DNA of 5,758 nt, from the NCBI GenBank assembly GCA_023405565.1, contig JAEXXW010000080.1, positions 1-5,758 on the forward strand. Reading direction: 5' to 3'. Source of the DNA: Pseudomonadota bacterium (GTDB lineage Bacteria > Pseudomonadota > Alphaproteobacteria > Rhizobiales > Xanthobacteraceae). The notes below the pieces were generated by a model. It saw only the letters and a list, made by a program, of their open reading frames with translations. It was not told the DNA's origin and made no database searches. The position numbers and the translations under genes are program-made. Below are positions 1-5,009 of the stretch, piece after piece (within the stretch, counting starts at the first letter, position 1; each line of letters opens with the position of its first letter).

Positions 1-672
1 GCCGAGAATGCTGGTGACGCGAACGACGATATTCGCATCCGGCACGTTTTCCGAAAGCCATGTGGCGGCGCGGTGTTTGGCCATCGTGCCGTCGAAACCG
101 ACGATGGCATGTTCGCGCAGATCGGCAATGCTGGCCGGACGGCCATGGCGTTCGATATAGGCTTTGCTGGCGTAAACGGCCCAGATGGAATCCGCGATCT
201 TCTTCCCGATCAGAACGGCATCGTCGGTATCGCCTGAACGCAGGGCGACATCGGCGTCGCCCTTTGAGATATCGAGATACTTGTCGCTCATCACGAACTC
301 GACGCGCAGGCCGGGATGTTTTGCGTGAAAGCGGTCGAGCAGCGCCGCCTGCGTGATGCGATACATGATCGGTTCGGGGCAGGTGAGGCGGATGATGCCG
401 GTGTCGCCACGTTCGATCGTCTGCTTCTGTTGCTCGAATGTCTGGATCGCGTGCTCCACGCGCTCGGCGAAGGGCAGCATCTGTTCGCCGAATTCCGTGA
501 GGCGATAGCCGGTCGCGTGGCGCTTCACGAGGTCGCGGCCAAGCCGGCGTTCAAGCTCGATCAGACGTCGCTGCACAGTCGACTGGCTGGTTTTGAGTGC
601 GCGCGCAGCCGCCAAGGTACTGCCGTGTCGCGCGACAGCCAGGAAATAGCGAAGGTCGCTCCACTCGAACAT
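1..672 (-). CDS. LysR-family transcriptional regulator (3' end cut by window edge)
   Basis: This is a DNA-binding regulator that normally senses a small molecule and controls nearby or divergent genes. The visible 224 residues begin MFEWSDLRYFLAVARHGS, the usual LysR N-terminus. A winged helix-turn-helix follows at about residues 18-37 (STLAAARALKTSQSTVQRRL), then the linker helix (about 60-90), then the start of the periplasmic-binding-protein-like effector domain from about residue 92 (GIIRLTCPEP). Family members are usually near 300 residues, so about 75-80 C-terminal residues lie off the left edge. The ATG at 672 is chosen because it gives the canonical N-terminus; no clear Shine-Dalgarno precedes it, so translation may be weak or leaderless. 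An in-frame TTG at 687 is possible but also lacks one. The gene is divergent from the cupin gene, which is therefore a candidate target. The family call is firm; the effector is unknown. Confidence 0.93.
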   Translation of the reverse strand, partial: MFEWSDLRYFLAVARHGSTLAAARALKTSQSTVQRRLIELERRLGRDLVKRHATGYRLTEFGEQMLPFAERVEHAIQTFEQQKQTIERGDTGIIRLTCPEPIMYRITQAALLDRFHAKHPGLRVEFVMSDKYLDISKGDADVALRSGDTDDAVLIGKKIADSIWAVYASKAYIERHGRPASIADLREHAIVGFDGTMAKHRAATWLSENVPDANIVVRVTSILG

Positions 673-812
673 GGGACGATTATGCAATATCGCCGCGCGG
701 CCACGCAATCTTGCGGCTCCCGCAGGGGCCTTCCCGGATTGTAAACAGGAGACCCAAAAGCGCGATGACACGGATGCGTTATCGCAAACAACCCCTTCGA
801 TGGGAGGCCAAC
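673..812. promoter_or_regulatory. Divergent intergenic region between lysR-type gene and cupin gene
   Basis: This 140-nt region must hold the promoters of both divergent genes. Two small inverted repeats are visible. One is CGATTATGCAATATCG at 677-692, an imperfect 16-bp palindrome (12 of 16 positions symmetric) lying 5-20 nt upstream of the regulator start. The other is CGCAA-TC-TTGCG at 704-715. Either could be an operator for the regulator, the first being placed for autorepression. Neither is a clean T-N11-A LysR box, and no convincing -35/-10 pair stands out, so the regulatory reading is an inference from position and symmetry. Confidence 0.4.
802..807 (+). promoter_or_regulatory. Ribosome binding site of the cupin gene
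   Basis: GGGAGG lies 5 nt upstream of the ATG at 813. It selects this start over in-frame upstream ATGs at 765 and 774 and places the signal peptide exactly at the N-terminus. Confidence 0.75.
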
Positions 813-1160
813 ATGTCACGATCTCTCGCGGTTGCTGTCCTCTTGATGCTCACCGTGGCGGCGAACGCGGCCGATCCGGCCAAGACCGACGGCGACAAAT
901 ACAAGGTCAGGTTCGAGAACGATCGCGTGCGCGTGCTGGAATACACGGACAAGCCGGGCGAGAAGACCCATCAGCACGACCATCCGGCCTTTGTGCTCTA
1001 TGCGGTCAGCCCGTTCCGGCGGAAGCTGGCGTTGCCGGATGGCAAGGTGCTGATGCGCGAATTCAAGGCCGGCGACGTGATGTGGTCCGATGCGCAGACC
1101 CATATCGGCGAGAATGCCGGCGATACGCCGACCCATGTCATCATGATCGAGATGAAGTGA
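813..1160 (+). CDS. Exported small cupin-domain protein
   Basis: A 115-residue single-domain cupin with an apparent Sec signal peptide. Residues 1-19 have a short basic start (MSRS), a hydrophobic core (LAVAVLLMLTVA) and an A-N-A site before A20, so the mature protein should be periplasmic and about 96 residues. The first cupin motif is visible as PGEKTHQHDHP, with His53, His55 and His57 as likely metal ligands. The second is reduced to AGDVMWSDAQTHIGEN, with His97 and Asn101 near the usual His/Asn positions. The usual motif-1 glutamate is not evident. Proteins of this size are annotated only as cupin-domain proteins; the reaction is unknown and it may simply bind metal or a small ligand. It is divergent from the LysR-type gene and convergent with the cyclase gene, so it is probably monocistronic and perhaps controlled by that regulator. 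Fold confidence is good; function is unassigned. Confidence 0.85.
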   Translation: MSRSLAVAVLLMLTVAANAADPAKTDGDKYKVRFENDRVRVLEYTDKPGEKTHQHDHPAFVLYAVSPFRRKLALPDGKVLMREFKAGDVMWSDAQTHIGENAGDTPTHVIMIEMK

Positions 1161-1176
1161 GGCGCGGTGCGCCTCA
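1158..1176 (+). terminator. Hairpin overlapping the cupin stop codon
   Basis: TGAGGCGC (1158-1165), loop GGT, and GCGCCTCA (1169-1176) form a perfect 8-bp stem with a 3-nt loop. The first three bases of the stem are the cupin gene's own TGA stop. No T-tract follows on either strand, so a classical intrinsic terminator is not shown. It sits in the 36-nt gap between two convergent genes, where a transcript-end hairpin is expected. Confidence 0.45.
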
Positions 1177-1196
1177 ACCGGCGAAGCGCTCGATCG

Positions 1197-1970
1197 TCAA
1201 TCGAGGATGGCGACCGCGCGCGTCCAGCCGGCGGAACCGCCGCGCACTTTCACCGGGAAGCATGAGATCGAGAAGCCTGTCGCTGGAAGCGCTTCGAGAT
1301 TGTGCAATTTCTCGATGTGACAATAGCCGATATCGCGTCCGGCCTTGTGGCCTTCCCAGATCAGCTTGGCGTTGCCGGTGGCAGCGTATCTGGCCTTGGT
1401 GTGCACGAAAGGTGCATCCCAGCTCCAGCCGTCGGTGCCTGTCACGCGCACGCCGCGCTCGAGCAGATAGAGTGTTGCTTCACGGCCCATGCCGCAGCCG
1501 CGCGAGACATAATCGGGCTGGCCGTAAGCCTCGCCGGCGGACGTGTTCACCACCACGATTTCAAATGGTGAAAGCGTGTGGCCAATACGTTTCAACTCTG
1601 CTTCGACATCGGCGGCGGTCGCGACATAGCCATCGGCGAAATGGCGGAAGTCCAGCTTCACGCCGGGATTGAAGCACCATTCCAGCGGCACCTCGTCGAT
1701 CGTGATCGCGCGCTTTCCGCCGTCCATGGTCGAGGCGAAATGCCAGGGCGCATCGAGATGCGTTGTGCAATGCGTGGAGAGTCGCACCCACTCAAAGCCC
1801 CAGCCTTCGGCATCCGGCAAGTCGCTTTCTTTCAGACCGGGAAAGAATTTGCAGATGTCGGCAGCGGTGTCCTTGTGCGTCAGATATTCGATCGATGGGC
1901 CGTAGCCGGGCGGATCGGCAAGCACATCGTTTTCGAGCGGAACGGAAATATCAATCATCTTGCGGGGCAC
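1197..1970 (-). CDS. Cyclase-family metal-dependent hydrolase (kynurenine formamidase-like)
   Basis: A 257-residue protein of the 'putative cyclase' superfamily, whose characterised members (e.g. KynB N-formylkynurenine formamidase, isatin hydrolase) use divalent metal to hydrolyse amide or lactam bonds. The signature HxGTHxDxPxH is present as [11 protein letters not shown]: His67, His71, Asp73 and His77, with Thr69 in place of the usual Gly. His208 (EGHKAG) and Glu220 (HIEKL) have the 12-residue spacing of the catalytic His and metal-binding Glu in KynB. No signal peptide is seen, so it is cytoplasmic. The GTG at 1970 is preferred over the ATG at 1958 because GGAGG lies 7 nt before the GTG but 19 nt before the ATG. 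The protein is somewhat longer than KynB (about 210 residues) and no tryptophan-pathway genes are nearby, so I do not assign kynB. It is divergent from the DUF1330 gene. The substrate is unknown. Confidence 0.9.
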   Translation of the reverse strand: MPRKMIDISVPLENDVLADPPGYGPSIEYLTHKDTAADICKFFPGLKESDLPDAEGWGFEWVRLSTHCTTHLDAPWHFASTMDGGKRAITIDEVPLEWCFNPGVKLDFRHFADGYVATAADVEAELKRIGHTLSPFEIVVVNTSAGEAYGQPDYVSRGCGMGREATLYLLERGVRVTGTDGWSWDAPFVHTKARYAATGNAKLIWEGHKAGRDIGYCHIEKLHNLEALPATGFSISCFPVKVRGGSAGWTRAVAILD

Positions 1971-1975
1971 GTTGC

Positions 1976-1982
1976 TTCCTCC
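1976..1982 (-). promoter_or_regulatory. Ribosome binding site that sets the cyclase GTG start
   Basis: On the minus strand GGAGGAA (1982-1976) contains a full GGAGG core, 7 nt from the GTG at 1970. The first downstream ATG (1958) is 19 nt from the core, too far. The site abuts the repeat that begins at about 1984. Confidence 0.75.
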
Positions 1983-1983
1983 A

Positions 1984-2018
1984 TCGTGCCCGGTCTTGTG
2001 CCAGGCATCCATGTCTTT
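1984..2018. repeat. Degenerate copy of an alphaproteobacterial palindromic repeat (TGCCCGG...CCAGGCA type)
   Basis: TGCCCGG (1987-1993) pairs with CCAGGCA (2001-2007) with one mismatch around a 7-nt loop, followed by tCCATGTCTTt. This resembles the interspersed element GTCATGCCCGGGCTTGTCCCGGGCATCCA familiar from Bradyrhizobium-like genomes (recalled, not searched). It also aligns without gaps to the hairpin at 2457-2484 in this window at 18 of 28 positions. It starts directly beside the cyclase ribosome binding site, so it lies in that gene's leader. Confidence 0.55.
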
Positions 2019-2032
2019 AAGAATGCACCATT

Positions 2033-2119
2033 GTAGCCCGCATGGAGCAAAGCGGAATGCGGGGCAGTCATGCGATCTTTGTCGAATACCCGGATTTCGC
2101 TTCGCTCCATCCGGGCTAC
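2033..2119. repeat. 87-bp inverted repeat, Bradyrhizobium-type palindromic interspersed element
   Basis: Two 31-nt arms, 2033-2063 and 2089-2119, are inverted copies with 27 of 31 matches around a 25-nt loop. The outer ends read GTAGCCCG and CGGGCTAC. Each arm also folds alone: CCCGCAT (2037-2043) with ATGCGGG (2057-2063), and CCCGGAT (2089-2095) with ATCCGGG (2109-2115). The core GGATGGAGCGAAGCGAAATCC is a high-copy motif I recall from Bradyrhizobium and Rhodopseudomonas genomes, often mistranslated as peptides containing ARMERSEIR. The right end is 16 nt from the DUF1330 start codon, so the element forms most of that gene's upstream region. Confidence 0.8.
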
Positions 2120-2135
2120 GAAACTGGAGAGGACA

Positions 2136-2438
2136 ATGCCCGCATATTGGATCGCGCGTTCGAAGATCAACGATCCGGTCGAATACAAGAAATATACCGA
2201 CCAGGTTCCTGGCATCATCGCCAGATACGGCGGCAAGGTGCTGGCGCGCGGCGGCAAGTTTCAGATCATGGAAGGGTCGGACAAGTTTCACCGTTTCGTG
2301 GTGATTGAGTTTCCGACCTTCGAGCAGGGCGTCGCCTGTTTCACGTCGAAGGAATATGATGATGCCGCTGCCTTCCGCCGCAACGGTGCGGGCGAGGTGG
2401 AAACCATCATGCTCGAGGCGGGTGAGTTTACGAAGTGA
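2136..2438 (+). CDS. DUF1330-family protein
   Basis: A 100-residue cytoplasmic protein matching the DUF1330 family, small ferredoxin-like (dimeric alpha-beta barrel) proteins of about 95-100 residues with no settled reaction. Recognisable family stretches are [20 protein letters not shown] at the start, [17 protein letters not shown] at about 31-47, and [21 protein letters not shown] at about 54-74, i.e. the strand-helix repeat typical of the fold. The ATG at 2136 is supported by GGAGAGG at 2126-2132 and by the family's M-x-A-Y-W start; an in-frame ATG at 2070 would translate part of the upstream repeat and is rejected. It is divergent from the cyclase gene and convergent with the transporter operon, so it is probably transcribed alone. 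A role in small-molecule metabolism is plausible from the fold only. Confidence 0.88.
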   Translation: MPAYWIARSKINDPVEYKKYTDQVPGIIARYGGKVLARGGKFQIMEGSDKFHRFVVIEFPTFEQGVACFTSKEYDDAAAFRRNGAGEVETIMLEAGEFTK

Positions 2439-2455
2439 ATTAAGAACTATCCGCC

Positions 2456-2494
2456 GTCATGGCCGGGCTTGACCCGGCCAAGCCCGCGCATGAC
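2456..2494. terminator. Strong hairpin in the convergent gap between DUF1330 gene and livF; repeat-derived
   Basis: GGCCGGG (2461-2467), loop CTTGA, and CCCGGCC (2473-2479) form a perfect 7-bp GC stem. An outer pair, GTCATG (2456-2461) with CATGAC (2489-2494), can enclose it, sharing base 2461. It lies 17 nt past the DUF1330 stop and 16 nt past the livF stop, as expected for a bidirectional transcript end. No T-tract follows on either strand. The GTCATGGCCGGGCTTGACCC wording resembles the same interspersed repeat family as 1984-2018, so it may be a repeat doing terminator duty. Confidence 0.55.
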
Positions 2495-2510
2495 CAACTG
2501 CAATCACTAA

Positions 2511-3242
2511 CTAAATCCCCAGATAGAACTTCCGGATCAGATCGTTGTTGTTCAGTTCGTCGGCCGACTTGCCGCTAAATGCGATCTTGCCATGCACGAT
2601 CACATAGCCGGAATCGGCGATGCGGATCGCCTGATTGAAATTCTGCTCCGCCATCAGCACGGTGAGCTGATACTGCTCCTTCAACTCGCGGATCGTATCG
2701 ATGGTGCGGCTGACCAGCACCGGTGCGAGACCCACAGAGGGCTCATCGACCAGGAGGATCTTCGGCGCCAGCATCAGCGCGCGGCCCAGCGCGAGCATCT
2801 GCTGCTCGCCGCCACTCATCGAACCCGCCAACTGACTCTTGCGTTCGGCGAGGCGCGGGAACGCCGTGTAGCAGAAGTCGATATTCTTCCTCAGGTCCTT
2901 GCGCGCGGTCTTGCGGAAGGCGCCGAGCAGGAGATTTTCCTCCACTGTCAGGCGCGGAAACAGCCGCCGGCCCTCCGGCACCAGCGCGATGCCGAGATCG
3001 ACGATTTCCTCGGTGGTCTTGCCGACGAGGTTATGCTTCACGCCGTCGATTTCGGCGATGATCGAGCCTTCGCTCGGACGGCACAGGCCCATCAGGCATT
3101 TGATGAGCGTCGACTTGCCATTGCCGTTGGTGCCGAGCAGCACGACCGTCTTGCCGGAATCGATGTCGAGCGACACGTCTTCCAGAACGCGCACCGCGCC
3201 ATAGCCGGCGTTGACGTTTTTTATGGTGAGGCTATTGGCCAA
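2511..3242 (-). CDS. livF: Branched-chain amino acid-type ABC transporter, ATP-binding protein LivF
   Basis: One of the two cytoplasmic ATPases that power the Liv-type importer, pairing with LivG on LivH/LivM. In the 243-residue product: Walker A GTNGNGKST at 37-45; the LivF hallmark VPEGRRLFPRLTVEENL at about 88-104, in the Q-loop region; ABC signature MSGGE at 142-146; Walker B KILLVDEP at 161-168 (Asp166, Glu167); D-loop SVGLAP at 169-174; and MAEQN at 197-201, where LivF proteins carry Gln in place of the H-loop His. The chosen start is TTG at 3242, with GAGAGGG 6 nt upstream, giving MANSLTIKNVNAGYG, a standard LivF beginning. ATGs at 3293 and 3281 would add 17 or 13 unrelated residues inside livG. 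With the TTG start it overlaps livG by 11 nt. It is the last gene of the operon in this window. Family is certain; substrate is not readable from an ATPase. Confidence 0.95.
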   Translation of the reverse strand: MANSLTIKNVNAGYGAVRVLEDVSLDIDSGKTVVLLGTNGNGKSTLIKCLMGLCRPSEGSIIAEIDGVKHNLVGKTTEEIVDLGIALVPEGRRLFPRLTVEENLLLGAFRKTARKDLRKNIDFCYTAFPRLAERKSQLAGSMSGGEQQMLALGRALMLAPKILLVDEPSVGLAPVLVSRTIDTIRELKEQYQLTVLMAEQNFNQAIRIADSGYVIVHGKIAFSGKSADELNNNDLIRKFYLGI

Positions 3243-3969
3243 GATACGCCCTCTCAACCTCGGGATTGCTGAGAACGGCATCGGGATCGCCATCGGCGAT
3301 CTTCTTGCCGCTGACCAGCACCACCAGCCGCTGCGAGAAGCTCTTCACCGCGGTCATGATGTGCTCGATCAGGATGATGGTGATGCCGCGCTCGTTCAGA
3401 TTGATCAGCAGCGCGACGATGTCCTTCACCTCGGATTCAGAGAGGCCCGCCATCGCCTCGTCGGCGATCAGCAGCTTTGGTTCGGCGGCCATGGCGCGGG
3501 CGAGTTCGAGCTTGCGCATCTCGACCTGCGTCAGGTCCTTTGGCAGTTTTTTGGCCTTGTGCTCCAGCCCGACAAGGCCGAGCACTTCATGGCAGCGATG
3601 CTCCAGCTCTTCGCGGGTGTGCGCCACCTCGCGCCGCAGCCGCACGGTATAAAGGAGCGGCACGCGGATATTCTCGGCCACGGTCAGTGTGTGGAACGGC
3701 CGCGGCAACTGGAACGACCGTGCGATGCCCATATGCGTGCGCTGATGCGGCGCAAGCCCGTTCATCGGCTTGCCATCGAAGGTCACGGTGCCGGTTTCGT
3801 TGTGGAGCGTGCCGGACATGCAATTGACCAGCGTCGACTTGCCGGAGCCGTTCGGGCCGATCAAGCCGAGCCGTTCGCCCTGTTTGACTTCGAGGTTGAC
3901 GCTGTCGAGCGCGACAAAGCCGCCGAACCGCTTGCCGACATTCTCAGCGATGAGCAGGGGCGTTGTCAT
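3232..3969 (-). CDS. livG: Branched-chain amino acid-type ABC transporter, ATP-binding protein LivG
   Basis: The second ATPase of the Liv-type importer, 245 residues, the usual family length. Visible motifs: Walker A GPNGSGKST at 38-46; Q-loop SFQLPRPF with Gln87; Walker B KLLIADEAM at 165-173 (Asp170, Glu171); H-loop IEHIM with His203; and the long helical insertion after Q-loop (about 108-128) that marks LivG rather than LivF. The ABC signature is degenerate, LTQVE at 146-150 rather than LSGGQ, followed by the normal MRKLELARA. Walker B is followed by AMAGL rather than the common PAAGL. These differences look like a LivG subfamily trait, not damage, because everything else is intact. The start ATG (3969) overlaps the livM stop as ATGA (4 nt), indicating translational coupling. 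Family call is firm; substrate unknown. Confidence 0.95.
   Translation of the reverse strand: MTTPLLIAENVGKRFGGFVALDSVNLEVKQGERLGLIGPNGSGKSTLVNCMSGTLHNETGTVTFDGKPMNGLAPHQRTHMGIARSFQLPRPFHTLTVAENIRVPLLYTVRLRREVAHTREELEHRCHEVLGLVGLEHKAKKLPKDLTQVEMRKLELARAMAAEPKLLIADEAMAGLSESEVKDIVALLINLNERGITIILIEHIMTAVKSFSQRLVVLVSGKKIADGDPDAVLSNPEVERAYLGQ
3249..3255 (-). promoter_or_regulatory. Ribosome binding site supporting a TTG start for livF
   Basis: GAGAGGG (3255-3249, minus strand) lies inside the 3' end of livG, 6 nt before the TTG at 3242. The placement and the resulting family-like N-terminus favour TTG over the upstream ATGs. Confidence 0.6.
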
Positions 3970-5009
3970 GACGGCTTCACCGCAACTTTACGCGCCTCGT
4001 CCCCGTCCGGCTTCGGGCGGCGGAAGTATTGATTGAACAGACCGATCAGTCCGTTCGGCGCAATGATGACGAAGAAGACCAGCAGCAGGCCGACGATCAA
4101 AAGGCTCACTGCCGATGAAATGGTCACTGTCGCCAGCTGCTGCAATGTGCCGAGCAGCACGGCACCGACCAGCGGGCCGACCCAGCTTGTGGTGCCGCCG
4201 ATCATCGGCATGGCGATCGCGTTCACCGCGTAGGAAAGACCGAAGGCCGACGACGGCTCGAGATAGCCGATGTAATAGGGGAAGGGCGCACCGGCCATGC
4301 CCATGAAGGCGCCGCTGAGCGTCGTTGCCACCAGCTTCAGCTTCAGCGTCGGCACGCCGCAGGCTTCGGCCGCCTGTTCGTCGTCGCGGATGGTGGCGAA
4401 GCCATAACCCAGCCGCGAGCGCTCGATGGCGCGAGCCGCAGTAAGCGCGACCACGACGAGGATCAGCATCACCAGGAACAGATATTCGATGTAGTTGATA
4501 CCCAGCAACGGTACGGTGGCCGGCCGGATCACATAGGCGCCGCGCGAGCCGCCGACGAAGTCCCAGTTGACGATCAACGTCTGTAGCACGACCGCGAGCG
4601 CCAGTGTGGCGATGGCGAAGAACACGCCACGCAGCCGCAGCGTCAGATAGCCGGTGCCAAGGCCGACGAGGCCAGCAACGATGCCGCCGAGAATGACCAG
4701 CACCGGCATCGAGGGCGGTGTGATCGCGACGACGATGTCGGCCAGACCTTCGGGAAGATTGCGCTTGGCGAAGGCCGGCAGCTTGGTCATCACCACGGTG
4801 GTGTAGGCGCCGATGGCGAAGAAGGCCGCCGAGCCGAAATTCACATAGCCGCAATAACCGCCAAGGATGTTCCAGGCCGTTGCCAGCACGATGAATTGCA
4901 GCACCACATAGCCGGCGAAGAACAGATAATCGTTGCCGAGCAGGCGCGCGCCGAGAAAGCCCGCAAGCGCGATGCCGAGTGAGATGAGGAAAAATTGCCA
5001 GGTGCGCAT
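3966..5009 (-). CDS. livM: Branched-chain amino acid-type ABC transporter, permease LivM
   Basis: Inner-membrane channel subunit that pairs with LivH. The 347-residue product is highly hydrophobic with roughly 8-10 membrane segments, e.g. about 6-22, 29-49, 58-75, 101-120, 128-147, 172-192, 227-245, 260-272, 277-291 and 300-317. Family landmarks are NILGGYCGYVNFGSAAFFAIGAY (about 47-69), LRLRGVFFAIATLA (124-137), and the cytoplasmic EAA-like loop SRLGYGFATIRDDEQAAEACGV at about 198-219, which contacts the ATPases. The C-terminus is a short basic cytoplasmic tail (RRPKPDGDEARKVAVKPS). The ATG at 5009 is chosen because it gives TAATG coupling with the livH stop (1-nt overlap) and a normal hydrophobic start. 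An in-frame ATG at 5084 would add 25 charged residues lying inside livH. The subfamily is certain, the transported solute is not. Confidence 0.94.
   Translation of the reverse strand: MRTWQFFLISLGIALAGFLGARLLGNDYLFFAGYVVLQFIVLATAWNILGGYCGYVNFGSAAFFAIGAYTTVVMTKLPAFAKRNLPEGLADIVVAITPPSMPVLVILGGIVAGLVGLGTGYLTLRLRGVFFAIATLALAVVLQTLIVNWDFVGGSRGAYVIRPATVPLLGINYIEYLFLVMLILVVVALTAARAIERSRLGYGFATIRDDEQAAEACGVPTLKLKLVATTLSGAFMGMAGAPFPYYIGYLEPSSAFGLSYAVNAIAMPMIGGTTSWVGPLVGAVLLGTLQQLATVTISSAVSLLIVGLLLVFFVIIAPNGLIGLFNQYFRRPKPDGDEARKVAVKPS

Noticed and set aside
316..744. Plus-strand frame of 142 codons
   Set aside because: It is antisense to the LysR-type regulator, whose reading frame shows a full helix-turn-helix and effector domain start.
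671..1672. Plus-strand open frame of 333 codons across the cupin gene and into the cyclase gene
   Set aside because: Its Arg-rich translation is an out-of-frame reading of the cupin gene and an antisense reading of the cyclase gene, with no family resemblance.
1791..1958. ATG at 1958 as the cyclase start
   Set aside because: It lies 19 nt from the only good ribosome binding site; the in-frame GTG at 1970 is 7 nt from it.
2033..2119. CRISPR-like or riboswitch reading of the inverted repeat
   Set aside because: There are only two inverted arms, no direct repeats with regular spacers, and the sequence matches an interspersed palindromic repeat better than any riboswitch I know.
1955..2257. Minus-strand frame of 100 codons containing ARMERSEIR
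   Set aside because: The [13 protein letters not shown] peptide is the usual false translation of the Bradyrhizobium-type repeat at 2033-2119, not a gene.
2592..3272. Plus-strand open frame of 226 codons
   Set aside because: It is antisense to livF and its translation shows no recognisable domain.
3211..4032. Long plus-strand open frame of 273 codons
   Set aside because: It is antisense to livG and parts of its neighbours. The minus-strand genes have full family motifs, and such long antisense frames are common in GC-rich coding DNA.
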